Positions 1 through 8,583 are shown, counted from the first letter of the stretch. The stretch is 64,000 nt of DNA from Phyllobacterium zundukense (GCF_002764115.1 NZ_CP017942.1:62001-126000), one strand, 5' to 3'. The notes: a model not told the origin generated them from the letters alone. Made by a program: numbers and translations.

Positions 1-1087
1 CCGTGGCCACGTGATGCTCATTGACGAGCGCCATGACGAAATCGGTGTCGCTCTCGATCCTCCGCCCGCCCCTGCTCGTCCTACCGATCAGGCCGGATAT
101 ACTCGGGAAGATGTAGAAGGCACCCTCTGGCTTGTGGCATTTCAGGCCATCGATTTTGGCCAACTCGGTCAGGACGAAGTCGCGGCGCTGCTTATAGATA
201 ACCGCCCGCTCCCTAAGCAGGTCCTGCGGCCCATCCAGTACAGCTGCGGCTGCCGCCTGAACAATGGTCGCCGTGCCGCCGCCGTTTTGGCCGTTAACGT
301 TACTGATGGCGGAGATCAGATCCTTAGGTCCGCCGCAAAAGCCGAGGCGCCAACCCGTCATCGCATAGGCCTTGGACGCGCCATTGACGGTCAGCACACG
401 ATCGTAAAGCTTCGGCTCCACCTCAGCGATCGTGCAGAATTTGAAGTCGTCATAGATCAGGTGCTCGTAAATGTCGTCGGTCATGATCCAAACATGCGGA
501 TGGCGCAGCATGACGTCGGCAATCGCCTTCATATCGGCGCGCGAGCAGGCCGCGCCTGTGGGATTGTTCGGGAAGTTGAGGAACAGCCATTTTGTTCGCG
601 ACGTGATCGCCGCCTCCAGATCCTCGGCACGCAGCTTGAAGCCGGCCTCCTGCGGGCAAGCGACCGGCACAGGTACGGCGCCCGCGAACTTGACGATATC
701 CGCATAGCTGATCCAGGACGGCGCTGGGATCACCACCTCATCACCCGGATTGCAGGTGGCGAGCATCGCGTTGAAGATGACCTGCTTGCCGCCACCGCAG
801 ACGACGATCTGGCTTGCATCGTAGTCAAGATTGTTCTCGCGCTTGAATTTACGCGCAATCGCCGCCTTCAGGGCTGGTGTGCCGTCCATCGACGGGTATT
901 TGGTGTCACCCGCCAGCGCTGCTTCATGCGCTGCCTCAACCCCATGCGACGGCGTGGCAAAATCGGGCTCTCCGGCGGAAAGGCTGATGACTTTAATGCC
1001 CTGGGCGGCGAGGTCTCTGGCGCGCTGCGTCATGGCGGCGGAAGCAGAAATGGAAACGTTATTGAGGCGATCGGCGATTGCTGGCAT
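1..1087 (-). CDS. Aspartate aminotransferase-like protein, class I/II (partial, C-terminus outside window)
   Basis: This is a pyridoxal-phosphate aminotransferase of fold type I, expected to move the amino group between an amino acid (aspartate or a similar one) and 2-oxoglutarate in the cytoplasm. About 362 residues are visible. The frame opens with ATG at 1087, and an in-frame TAG about 30 bases upstream excludes a longer start. The cofactor lysine is K239 in the motif SKAYAMTGWRLGF, and the NNPTG motif typical of aspartate aminotransferases lies upstream of it. It starts 50 bases after pxpA stops and is probably co-transcribed with the carboxylase block. The true amino donor is unknown; the operon suggests it handles a product of that pathway. 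Confidence 0.9.
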   Translation of the reverse strand, partial: MPAIADRLNNVSISASAAMTQRARDLAAQGIKVISLSAGEPDFATPSHGVEAAHEAALAGDTKYPSMDGTPALKAAIARKFKRENNLDYDASQIVVCGGGKQVIFNAMLATCNPGDEVVIPAPSWISYADIVKFAGAVPVPVACPQEAGFKLRAEDLEAAITSRTKWLFLNFPNNPTGAACSRADMKAIADVMLRHPHVWIMTDDIYEHLIYDDFKFCTIAEVEPKLYDRVLTVNGASKAYAMTGWRLGFCGGPKDLISAISNVNGQNGGGTATIVQAAAAAVLDGPQDLLRERAVIYKQRRDFVLTELAKIDGLKCHKPEGAFYIFPSISGLIGRTSRGGRRIESDTDFVMALVNEHHVAT

Positions 1088-1137
1088 CGGGCATGGCTTT
1101 CGGTGATGGTGAATCTAAAACGATGAAGGGTTGGTGA

Positions 1138-1905
1138 TCATTCGACGATTTCGGCAGCCGGAGCGATCGTTGCCCCCGCGGACTCGATCTCGCGGCGCAC
1201 GATCCGCGCGAGCTCTAGCGATCCTGGAGTATCGCTGTGAACGAGGATGGAGCGGGCCGGCACAACAAGGGTCTCGCCCTCGATGCTCGTGACGGTGCCC
1301 GTCTTGAGGAACTGCCTGACGCGCGCCCGAAGAGTCTCCTCTTCCTTGATAACGGCTCCAGACAAGCCGCGGGCGACAAGCTTGCCTTGAGCATCATAGG
1401 CGCGGTCGGCGAGGAACAGCAGGAGTGTCTTCAGGCCCGCACGGCCCGCGGCTTGCGCGATCGTGCTATCGGGCATCGCAAAGACAATAAGGTTCGAATC
1501 GACCGCACGGATCGCATCCATCATCACATCAGCCAGTACCGGATCCCGGTTCACCATGTTGCCCATAGCGGCGTGGAAGCTGATGTGAGCGACGGAAACG
1601 CGCTCTGCCTTCGCGATCGCCGTCAGCGCCCCCAGCTGGTAGAGCATCTGCTGGCGGAGCTCGTCGGTAGCGAAAGGTAAGTCGCGGCGGCCGAAGCCCA
1701 GCCTGTCCGGCAGTCCCGGATGGGCGCCGATACCGACGCCATTCGCTTTGGCGAGGCGAACCATACGCGCCATCGTGTCAGGGTCACCGGCATGGAAGCC
1801 ACAGGCGATGTTGGCCGAAGATACGACCTTCATCAGCGCCTCGTCATCACAGAGCCGATAGGGGCCAAAACCCTCGCCCATGTCCGAATTTATGTCGATC
1901 TTCAT
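1138..1905 (-). CDS. pxpA: LamB/YcsF family protein, 5-oxoprolinase subunit A (PxpA)
   Basis: The protein has 255 residues, the usual length for the LamB/YcsF family. It opens with the family signature DINSDMGEGFG and continues with SANIACGFHAGDP, which are likely metal and substrate contacts. In E. coli, PxpA works with PxpB and PxpC as an ATP-dependent 5-oxoprolinase that opens 5-oxoproline to glutamate. Its ATG overlaps the pxpC stop as ATGA, so translation is coupled. Here the family sits in one operon with a biotin carboxylase and a biotin carrier, which the E. coli system lacks, so the real substrate may be another lactam or amide. The family call is firm and the substrate is inference. 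Confidence 0.9.
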   Translation of the reverse strand: MKIDINSDMGEGFGPYRLCDDEALMKVVSSANIACGFHAGDPDTMARMVRLAKANGVGIGAHPGLPDRLGFGRRDLPFATDELRQQMLYQLGALTAIAKAERVSVAHISFHAAMGNMVNRDPVLADVMMDAIRAVDSNLIVFAMPDSTIAQAAGRAGLKTLLLFLADRAYDAQGKLVARGLSGAVIKEEETLRARVRQFLKTGTVTSIEGETLVVPARSILVHSDTPGSLELARIVRREIESAGATIAPAAEIVE

Positions 1906-2927
1906 TGATGTTTCCCTTCCCGGACGACCCGCTGTGGCCCCGCCATAGTTTTCAAGGCGCGCCCGACCATCTGCGAGGTGTTGCGGACATCGTCCACATA
2001 AGCGGCGACGGCCTTGTCGAGTGTCCGCGCTTCGGCATGCGAGGAGCGGACGAAGCGTAGACGACTCCCGATCCGCGCCTGCCCAAGCCGCCAGAGATCG
2101 GCGTCGAGGACACCGGCGATCTTCGGATATCCGCCAGCGGTGTTAGCGTCGCTCATCTGCACGATGGGCTCGCCTCCGGGGGGCACCTGGACCACGCCCG
2201 GAACGATCCCGTACGAGCGCATTTCCACCGACTCCGTTGGCCGCACCGGCTCGCCGGAAAGCCGGTAGCCTGTCCGATCGCTCTGCGAGGAGATTTTCCA
2301 GCTCTGGCTCCAGAAGCGTTCGCCATCGGCACCGAAAAGGTCGTATTCGCCCGCCGGCAATGCCCGGATGAGCAGAGTGCTATCGGGTGCGACGGGAAAG
2401 AATTCCGCCAGTGCTATTGCCGGGGGCACGACGCCCAGCCCGTCGGCCGGCAAGGCCGTAGCCAAGGACTCGCCGAGAAGCAGCGAATCTCCTTTCTGCA
2501 GGAACCGGCCGTCAATGCCGCCAAAGGCGCCCCGCAGCGAGGTGCTGCGCGAGCCCATGACGATTGGAACGTCCACACCTCCCGCGAAGGCGATGTAGGC
2601 ACGGGCCGCTACAGGAGACGGTAAGAGCTCAAGAACTTGTCCGGCGTCGCCCGTCTGCATCCACCAGGGCGGCAGAACGACGCCTTCAATTTTCGCGTTG
2701 GCGCCGCCGGTCACGGCGAAAACCGTCGTTTCACGGAAACGGAGGCGAAACGGGAAGGTTTGCACCTCGATCCCCGCAGCACCTTGATCATTCCCAACCA
2801 GCAGATTGGCGATCTTCAACGCCAGGGGGTCCATGGCACCGCTCGCCGTAACACCGATATCGCGATAGCCCGGTCGACCGAGATCCTGGATCGTGTTCAA
2901 GGGCCCGGCGTCGACGATCTCGATCAC
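1902..2927 (-). CDS. pxpC: Biotin-dependent carboxyltransferase family protein, KipA/PxpC
   Basis: This 341-residue protein belongs to the KipA family, homologous to one half of the carboxyltransferase domain of urea carboxylase. Family hallmarks are the N-terminal stretch GPLNTIQDLGRPGYRDIGV and, near the C-terminus, GGEPIVQMSDANTAGGYPKI. It overlaps pxpB and pxpA by ATGA at both ends. KipA and KipI normally form a complex; together with the accC and accB products encoded in the same operon they could form a full biotin carboxylase-carboxyltransferase machine. As part of a 5-oxoprolinase it would not need biotin, so the context leaves both roles open. Confidence 0.9.
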   Translation of the reverse strand: MIEIVDAGPLNTIQDLGRPGYRDIGVTASGAMDPLALKIANLLVGNDQGAAGIEVQTFPFRLRFRETTVFAVTGGANAKIEGVVLPPWWMQTGDAGQVLELLPSPVAARAYIAFAGGVDVPIVMGSRSTSLRGAFGGIDGRFLQKGDSLLLGESLATALPADGLGVVPPAIALAEFFPVAPDSTLLIRALPAGEYDLFGADGERFWSQSWKISSQSDRTGYRLSGEPVRPTESVEMRSYGIVPGVVQVPPGGEPIVQMSDANTAGGYPKIAGVLDADLWRLGQARIGSRLRFVRSSHAEARTLDKAVAAYVDDVRNTSQMVGRALKTMAGPQRVVREGKHQ

Positions 2928-3649
2928 AGCTCAATCCTTTCCGGCAGGAAGCGTACGGTGTCACCCGGCGCCATGATCGCGGGCACGGCCGCGGTGGGAT
3001 CGAACATCTGGAGATCGGCAAAGCCGATTGAATTCCAGCCGTTTGGTCCGGTCAGCACCGCGACGCCTGTCTGCATGCCACCGATGGTGACACAGCCCTT
3101 GACCATCTTCAGGGAGGGTACTGTCTTACGCGGCATATGGATGCGAGGGTCCAGTCCGTGGAGATAGCCAAAACCCGGCGCGCTTCCCAGCGCAAAGACC
3201 GTATAGGTGCCCTCGTGATGGAGGCGGACAGCCTCGCGGTCGGTCAATCCCGAACGATCGCAGAGCGCGGCCAGGTCGATGGCATGCTCTCCGCCGTAAT
3301 GGACGCTTATCTCGATGGTCTTGCCCTTGATGTCGATGCTTTCGGCCCGCTCCCACGCGTCGCGAAGTCGCGTGGTGACAACATCCGGGTCCTCGGGCGT
3401 CGTCTTGAAGATTGCCAGAAGATTGGTCATCCCCGGCACGACCTCGCCGAGGTCGTCCCATTGCCGGAGCGCGTGCGCAAGCGCCCAGATCCGTCTTTGG
3501 GCGGGAAGATCGAAGTCGCCGGGCGCCTGGAGCAAAAAAGCCCGAGCACCGATCGTGGAGATTTGGGCCTGGCGCCGCTGAGCCATCCGCGGCGGTTTCC
3601 CAAGGACGTTAGAGGAGCGGTTTATCGGTTGAGGTATGGGGGAAGTCAT
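2924..3649 (-). CDS. pxpB: KipI/PxpB family carboxyltransferase partner (allophanate hydrolase subunit 1 family)
   Basis: This 241-residue protein matches the KipI/PxpB family. The diagnostic C-terminal region is visible: GSAPGFGYLHGLDPRIHMPR, then GCVTIGGMQTGVAVL and GPNGWNSIG. In urea carboxylase the equivalent segment is fused to the KipA segment within the carboxyltransferase domain; in E. coli PxpB pairs with PxpC. The ATG at 3649 overlaps the stop of the upstream carrier-like gene, and its own stop overlaps the pxpC start, so one messenger should make the subunits in matched amounts. The first 25 residues are poorly conserved in style and the true start could be slightly later. Confidence 0.88.
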   Translation of the reverse strand: MTSPIPQPINRSSNVLGKPPRMAQRRQAQISTIGARAFLLQAPGDFDLPAQRRIWALAHALRQWDDLGEVVPGMTNLLAIFKTTPEDPDVVTTRLRDAWERAESIDIKGKTIEISVHYGGEHAIDLAALCDRSGLTDREAVRLHHEGTYTVFALGSAPGFGYLHGLDPRIHMPRKTVPSLKMVKGCVTIGGMQTGVAVLTGPNGWNSIGFADLQMFDPTAAVPAIMAPGDTVRFLPERIEL

Positions 3650-4074
3650 GGGTGGAGCTCGAATTCAAAGAGAGGGTCGCCATAGCCAACGACGGAGCCA
3701 TCCGCGGCAACCCGCCGTGTCAGCACCCCCGTTTTTGCAGCTTTGACCGGCAGGAGGATGGGACCGATCCAGATGAAACCCAGAGTCTCGCCTGCCGCGA
3801 CCTCTGGCGGAGGCTCCAATGGCGGCGCAGACGAGGCGGGATGAAGGCTGCTGAACACTCCTGCCATGGGAGCAGTCACCTTCTCTGACTGCGTCGCGCG
3901 CGACGTTGTTTGCAGGATCTGAACCAGTGGATCCACACTGGGAGCATCTCGCCTGGCGACAATGCGCAGCGTGCACTCGGGTTGATTTATTTCGATCCCG
4001 TCGACACCGGCCGCCTGGAGTGCAGCGGCGAGAAAGGCAATCGTCTCGGGATCGCTGAAATCCACCACGCTCAT
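3646..4074 (-). CDS. BCCP-like protein lacking the biotin attachment motif
   Basis: This 142-residue protein resembles a biotin carboxyl carrier protein over its length: an N-terminal helical part, a proline-rich linker (residues about 78-92), and a lipoyl/biotinyl-type fold at the C-terminus ending in DGSVVGYGDPLFEFEL. An ungapped alignment with the AccB encoded two genes upstream places the AccB biotin motif EAMK opposite WIGP (residues 102-105), so the biotinylated lysine is replaced by proline. It therefore should not carry biotin. I start it at ATG 4074, which overlaps the accC stop as ATGA; an ATG at 4098 is also open. A structural or regulatory subunit of the carboxylase is the best guess. 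Confidence 0.8.
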   Translation of the reverse strand: MSVVDFSDPETIAFLAAALQAAGVDGIEINQPECTLRIVARRDAPSVDPLVQILQTTSRATQSEKVTAPMAGVFSSLHPASSAPPLEPPPEVAAGETLGFIWIGPILLPVKAAKTGVLTRRVAADGSVVGYGDPLFEFELHP

Positions 4075-5462
4075 GATGCGCTCCGTCGTTTCAGCCATTT
4101 TTCGAGATAATGAATATCTGTACCGCCGGTTGCAAAGCCTTCGTCGTCGAACAGCATCCGCAGCAAGGGGAGATTGGTAGAAATGCCTTCGATCTTCGTT
4201 TCGGCGAGTGCAGCGCGCATCATGACGATCGCCTCGGCGCGCGATGGTGCATGCGCAATCACCTTGCCGATCAGGGAATCGTAGTAAGGCGAAACCTTGT
4301 AGCCCGCGTGCACATGGGTGTCGACGCGGATGCCGGGCCCAGACGGCAGCGCCAAGTCCGTAATCATGCCGGCTGAAGCGAGGAAAGTGATGGGATCTTC
4401 AGCATTTATCCGGCATTCCAAAGCATGGCCCTCCGTCATGACGTCGTTCTGGATCATGCCCAGCGGGATACCCTGCGCCGCTTTGATCTGTGCCTGAACG
4501 ATGTCGATGCCGCTGGTCATTTCCGTCACCGGGTGTTCCACCTGCAGCCGTGTGTTCATCTCGATGAAATAGAAACCACCATCCTCATAGAGAAACTCGA
4601 AAGTGCCGATACCGCGATAGCCGATTTGCAGGCAAGCTTTGACACACGCTTGCGCGACCGGCCCGATGACATCAGGCGCGATGCCGGGCGCTGGCGCTTC
4701 CTCAATGACCTTCTGGTGACGGCGCTGCATTGAGCAATCGCGATGGCCGAGCCAGACCGCGTTGCCGTGCACGTCGCACAGCACCTGGATTTCGATGTGG
4801 CGCGGGTGCTGGAGGAACTTCTCCATGTACAGCGCTGGGGATCCGAAGGCCTGGCGGGCCTCCTCGCGAGTAACCGCGACGGATTCGTGCAGCACCCCGG
4901 CATCAGGAACCACGCGCATGCCGCGTCCCCCTCCACCGCCCGCTGCCTTGACGATGACCGGATAGCCAATCTGCGAGGCAATTGCCTCGACGGCAGCGTG
5001 GTCGTCGGGCAGCTCGGAATCCGGCCCCGGAACGCATGGAACGCCCGCGGCGATCATCGCGCTCTTGGCTGCAATCTTGTCGCCCATGGTTGCAATCGAC
5101 TGGGCCGTCGGCCCGATGAATACCATCCCCGCTTCCTCCACCGCCTTAGAGAAGGCTGCGTTCTCGGACAGGAAACCGTATCCGGGATGAACCGCACCGG
5201 CGCCCGTGAGGCGCGCGGCGAGAAGGATCGCATCCTTGTTAAGATAACTCTTGCCGGAGCTCGCCGGACCGATGCAAAGGAAGGTGTCCGCGAGAGCGCC
5301 ATAGCTTGCCTGCCTATCGGCTTGAGAGCAGACCATGACCGTCTTCAGGCCGAGATCTTTACATGCCTTGAGAATTCTCAGCGCAATCTCTCCACGATTG
5401 GCGATTAACACCGTGTCGAAGCCTCGCTCCCGTTCGACAATGTTGTTTTGACCGTTCGGCAT
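4071..5462 (-). CDS. accC: Biotin carboxylase subunit (AccC type)
   Basis: This 463-residue ATP-grasp enzyme carboxylates biotin on its carrier protein using bicarbonate and ATP. Visible landmarks are VLIANRGEIALRILKA at the N-terminus, HPGYGFLSENAAF, the glycine-rich ATP loop KAAGGGGGRGMR, the EKFLQHPRHIEIQVLCD segment and EMNTRLQVEHPVTE. It begins at 5462, overlapping the accB stop as ATGA, and its stop overlaps the next start the same way. Its position in an operon with pxpBC, not with an accA/accD pair or a propionyl-CoA type beta subunit, suggests a dedicated carboxylase and not fatty-acid synthesis. The symbol denotes the family only. Confidence 0.93.
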   Translation of the reverse strand: MPNGQNNIVERERGFDTVLIANRGEIALRILKACKDLGLKTVMVCSQADRQASYGALADTFLCIGPASSGKSYLNKDAILLAARLTGAGAVHPGYGFLSENAAFSKAVEEAGMVFIGPTAQSIATMGDKIAAKSAMIAAGVPCVPGPDSELPDDHAAVEAIASQIGYPVIVKAAGGGGGRGMRVVPDAGVLHESVAVTREEARQAFGSPALYMEKFLQHPRHIEIQVLCDVHGNAVWLGHRDCSMQRRHQKVIEEAPAPGIAPDVIGPVAQACVKACLQIGYRGIGTFEFLYEDGGFYFIEMNTRLQVEHPVTEMTSGIDIVQAQIKAAQGIPLGMIQNDVMTEGHALECRINAEDPITFLASAGMITDLALPSGPGIRVDTHVHAGYKVSPYYDSLIGKVIAHAPSRAEAIVMMRAALAETKIEGISTNLPLLRMLFDDEGFATGGTDIHYLEKWLKRRSAS

Positions 5463-5899
5463 CAGACAATCTCCGCCAGCATGTCGCCCGTCTCAACCTC
5501 GCTGCCGTCGATAGCGGTGATATGGAGTATGCGGCCCGCCCGGGGGGCGACAATCGTGTTGAATACCTTCATGGCCTCGATGATGAAGAGGGTCTGTCCC
5601 GCCTCGACCGCGTCGCCGAGCTTGATGAATGCGTTTTCACCGGGAGCCGGGGCGGCGTGTAGCACTCCAAAGATTGGCGCATGGACTGGAATGGACACCG
5701 TATCCGGCGGGAAGATTTCGGTCGATGTCGAAGTTGTCGGCGGTGCATCGTTTGCCGGTGCATGCGATGAAGATGCGCCGTGACTTGAGCCGCGCATTCG
5801 GAAAATCCGGACCGTCGTGTCTTTTTCCGTAACGGTAAGCTCGGTGATGTTCGAGTGGCCGACGAAGTCGATCAGCGTCTTTATTTTTGAAAGATCCAT
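5462..5899 (-). CDS. accB: Biotin carboxyl carrier protein (AccB type)
   Basis: The protein has 145 residues. The biotinyl domain occupies roughly residues 68-145 and carries the canonical motif EAMKV with biotin lysine K111. Residues about 40-65 form a Ser/Thr/Pro/Ala-rich linker, as in other AccB proteins. It should carry the carboxybiotin made by AccC to a transferase. It is the first gene of the tightly coupled block; the 540 bases upstream separate it from the aldolase-like gene, so it may have its own promoter. This is the only carrier in the operon that can be biotinylated, in contrast to the defective copy two genes downstream. Confidence 0.92.
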   Translation of the reverse strand: MDLSKIKTLIDFVGHSNITELTVTEKDTTVRIFRMRGSSHGASSSHAPANDAPPTTSTSTEIFPPDTVSIPVHAPIFGVLHAAPAPGENAFIKLGDAVEAGQTLFIIEAMKVFNTIVAPRAGRILHITAIDGSEVETGDMLAEIV

Positions 5900-6440
5900 A
5901 CGTCACCCGTGCTCGGCGCACCGTCGTTCCGCTGATAGGAGCAGCGCCAGCTTTCAAACTGACTACATCAGTCCAGAAGCGATGGGGTCAGACGAAGTTT
6001 TGATGGAGCTTGGTTTTGCAAGCTGGTTGGCCATTCAAATCAGGGGCTTGTCATCGGGATAGTGTCAGGCAATTTTGCCATATCGCCATTCTCGGGGCCG
6101 TTACCCGCGCTGAATACCGTGAGGGGCTCAAGAAGCGATGGACAATAATGAACCCCTCACGTGGAATTCTTCTGAAAGTGGTGGTGGCGCTGTGCGACTA
6201 AGATTGCAGCGCTCTTTTCGGCCGGCCCTCAACCCAAATCCGTCACCTTGCCCGGACAGAGCAAGGCGCGATCGTTTTCTCGCCGATGACCACTGCGAAC
6301 GCCTCGGTAACGGCGGCTGGCTACAGCGTTGCTTGCAACTTGCCGAGACCGGCGCCATCTGAAGCGTGATGCGTTGCCGATCGCAATTGCAAAACTTTTC
6401 GCACAGCTCCCTCAGATGGCGCTCCAATATAGCGACGGTT
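5900..6440. other. Non-coding gap between accB and the RraA-like gene, with one inverted repeat
   Basis: No convincing gene is present on either strand; the open frames here have no recognisable domain and no good ribosome site. The only structure noticed is a 9-base inverted repeat, CGTGAGGGG at 6118-6126 and CCCCTCACG at 6153-6161, with a 26-base loop. It is about 220-260 bases upstream of accB and could be an operator or an RNA hairpin. It lacks a T tract, so it is not a standard terminator. A promoter for the accB block is expected here but could not be pinned down. Confidence 0.5.
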
Positions 6441-7115
6441 TTAGAGATCGACCACAAGGCCTTTGGCCCTGAGAACCGGCTCAAGGTTGCTGACTTCGAT
6501 TACCGACTTGCCAGCCTTGTAGGCGGCAATATAGCCGGCTTCGGCATCCTCGCGTGCCTGGGCGAGTTCGGCCACCGCGAGAGCTTCATCCCTTCGAATG
6601 ACGACCAGCCCGTCGGCGTCGCCGGCAATGATGTCGCCCGGATAGACCAGTTCGTCGCCGATGGTGATCGGATCGTTCACTGCCCCAAGCGTTTCTTTGA
6701 CCGTCCCCTTGATGCAGACGCTCAGAGAAAAGACCGGAAAGCCGAGATCGCGAAGCTGCAGGGTATCGCGTACGCCCGTGTCAGTCACTAGACCGCCTAT
6801 GCCCTTGGCGAGGCAGGCATTGGCTAGTACGTCGCCAAATGATCCCGCTTCCTCGTATTCCCCTGCAGATACGACGATGATGTCGCCAGGCTGAGCGTAG
6901 TTGATCGCGAGTTGCAGCATGATGTTGTCGCGGGGCGCGCACTTCACAGTAAAGGCCGGGCCGCACAGCTTCATACGGTAATCGACCGGCTTCAGGCGCG
7001 AGGAGAGCGCGCCCCGGCGCCCCTGCGCCTCATGCAGTGTCGCAGGAGAGAACTTAGCGATCGCCTCGACCGCCTCCCGGCTCGGGCGTTCAGGAATTTG
7101 CTTGATATGGCTCAT
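6441..7115 (-). CDS. RraA-like / HMG-CHA aldolase family protein
   Basis: This 224-residue protein belongs to the RraA fold group that includes 4-hydroxy-4-methyl-2-oxoglutarate and 4-carboxy-4-hydroxy-2-oxoadipate aldolases with oxaloacetate decarboxylase activity. Visible family marks are the GPAFTVKCAPRDNIMLQLAI stretch, GDIIVVSAGEYEEAGSFGDVL, GLVTDTGVRDT and GDIIAGDADGLVVI. I place the start at ATG 7115 because an AGAGG ribosome site precedes it and because a longer frame to 7304 would overlap the ABC ATPase gene. It sits 26 bases after that gene, so it is probably co-transcribed with the importer. It may cleave or decarboxylate an oxo-acid made from the imported compound. Confidence 0.85.
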   Translation of the reverse strand: MSHIKQIPERPSREAVEAIAKFSPATLHEAQGRRGALSSRLKPVDYRMKLCGPAFTVKCAPRDNIMLQLAINYAQPGDIIVVSAGEYEEAGSFGDVLANACLAKGIGGLVTDTGVRDTLQLRDLGFPVFSLSVCIKGTVKETLGAVNDPITIGDELVYPGDIIAGDADGLVVIRRDEALAVAELAQAREDAEAGYIAAYKAGKSVIEVSNLEPVLRAKGLVVDL

Positions 7116-7141
7116 GATAACCTCTGTATGGCTTGTTGACT

Positions 7142-7873
7142 CTAGTGGTTTTTCTGTATGGCGGAGAGGAACCCCAGCACGTCCGGGTGGGTCTCGGGAG
7201 AGAAGAATAGCTCCGGCTTGGCGTCGAACGTCAGCTCTCCGTTTTTCAGGAACCAGATGCGGTCGGCCACCTCGCGGGCAAAGCCCATTTCGTGGGTCAC
7301 GCACATCATGGTGATGCCTTCCCCGGAAAGCTGGCGAAGCAGCTTTAGCACTTCGCTGACCATTTCAGGATCGAGCGCGCTGGTCGGCTCGTCGAGGATG
7401 AGCACCTCGGGCTTCAGGATCAGGGACCGGGCAATCGCGACGCGCTGGGACTGGCCGCCGGAAATATCGGCAGGAAGCGTATTCGCCTTGTCCGCAAGTC
7501 CAACCCGCTCCAGCATCAGGAGCGCGATTGGTAGCGCCTCCTTGCGCGATTGATGATGGAGCCGGCGCAAAGGCAGCATGACATTCTCGACTACGGTCAG
7601 ATGAGGAAACAGATTGAATTGCTGGAAGACGAAGCCGATGCCGATTCGTAGCGTATTCACGTTGACCGACCTGGCGTAGATGTCCGTGCCGCCTACCGTG
7701 ATCGTGCCCTCCTGGATCGGCTCGAGCCGGTTCACCGTCCGCACCAGCGTCGATTTTCCCGACCCCGAAGGCCCGCACAGCACGATGGTTGTCCCTTTGT
7801 CGACTGTCGCGGAAATGTCCTTGATGACCTTGTTTGCCCCGAACCATTTGGAAACGCCTTGAAACTCGATCAT
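7142..7873 (-). CDS. Polar amino-acid ABC transporter ATP-binding protein
   Basis: This 243-residue ATPase is of the GlnQ/HisP type. The Walker A motif GPSGSGKSTLVRTVNRLEP lies near residue 35, the signature ISGGQSQRVAIARS near 140, Walker B VLILDEPTSALDP near 160 and the switch histidine in VTHEMGFA near 195. Its ATG overlaps the stop of the upstream permease gene (7870-7873, ATGA). With two permeases and a periplasmic binding protein it forms a complete importer driven by ATP. The substrate cannot be read from this subunit. Confidence 0.95.
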   Translation of the reverse strand: MIEFQGVSKWFGANKVIKDISATVDKGTTIVLCGPSGSGKSTLVRTVNRLEPIQEGTITVGGTDIYARSVNVNTLRIGIGFVFQQFNLFPHLTVVENVMLPLRRLHHQSRKEALPIALLMLERVGLADKANTLPADISGGQSQRVAIARSLILKPEVLILDEPTSALDPEMVSEVLKLLRQLSGEGITMMCVTHEMGFAREVADRIWFLKNGELTFDAKPELFFSPETHPDVLGFLSAIQKNH

Positions 7874-8583
7874 GCCACCGCCTCCACGACCACGCGCCCC
7901 GTCCGCCGGTTGCCAATACCCCGTTCCAGCCAGTTCGTTGCCTGGCTCAGCGCGAAGCAGAGAATGAAATACGTGGCAGCTAGAATCCCGAAGATCTGCA
8001 ACGGTTTGGTCACCTCATTCGAATTGACCTGCAGCATCACGTAGGAAAGCTCCGAGACGGCGATGATCGACCCCAGTGACGATTCCTTGATGATGGTTGT
8101 GAGCTGGTTGACGATGCCGGGAATGACATTGAACAGTGCTTGCGGCAGGATCACGCGGAAGGTGGTCGGAATATAGCCGAGCCCTAGCGCCTTGGCGGCC
8201 TCCATCTGCCCTTTCGGCAGACCCTCAATTCCGGCGGCGATGATCTCGCCGAGATAGGCGGCTTGATAGATCACGATCGCGATGATCAGCGTATAGGTCG
8301 CGTCGATCGGAAAGCCGATAACCATCGGCAGCGCGAAATAGGCCCAGAAGATCAGCATCAGCAGCGGGATAGCGCGCACGCAATGGACGAAGCCGCTGGC
8401 GACTGCCTTAAACGGACGTGACCGACCGGTTCTCGCCAGCGCGATCAGAACGGCGCAAGGAAAGGTGACGGCAAGGCTCGCGATTGAGATGATCAGCGTT
8501 AGGGCAAGACCGCCCAGCTTTCCATGGGGATATTCGCCGACCAGTAGCATAAGACCGTATTCGCGAATGATCTCGAGCATCAT
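7870..8583 (-). CDS. Polar amino-acid ABC transporter permease (second)
   Basis: This 237-residue inner-membrane permease of the HisM/GlnP family has about five predicted membrane segments; the N-terminal one includes LALTLIISIASLAVTFPCAV. The cytoplasmic coupling loop is visible as EAAKALGLGYIPTTFRVILP, the typical EAA motif that contacts the ATPase. It overlaps both neighbours by four bases (ATGA), so the importer subunits are translationally coupled. It presumably forms a heterodimer with the permease encoded just upstream. Confidence 0.93.
   Translation of the reverse strand: MMLEIIREYGLMLLVGEYPHGKLGGLALTLIISIASLAVTFPCAVLIALARTGRSRPFKAVASGFVHCVRAIPLLMLIFWAYFALPMVIGFPIDATYTLIIAIVIYQAAYLGEIIAAGIEGLPKGQMEAAKALGLGYIPTTFRVILPQALFNVIPGIVNQLTTIIKESSLGSIIAVSELSYVMLQVNSNEVTKPLQIFGILAATYFILCFALSQATNWLERGIGNRRTGRVVVEAVA

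Noticed and set aside
11..1126. Long plus-strand open frame at the left edge
   Set aside because: It is the antisense of the aminotransferase gene on the minus strand, whose protein carries clear PLP-enzyme motifs; the plus-strand product has no recognisable domain.
3646..4074. Reading LPVK (residues about 108-111) as a degenerate biotin motif
   Set aside because: The ungapped alignment between shared TL and DGS places EAMK opposite WIGP; aligning LPVK would need a gap in a region of equal length.
7116..7304. Longer N-terminus of the RraA-like protein starting at 7304
   Set aside because: It would overlap the ATPase gene by more than 160 bases; the AGAGG site and family pattern support ATG 7115.
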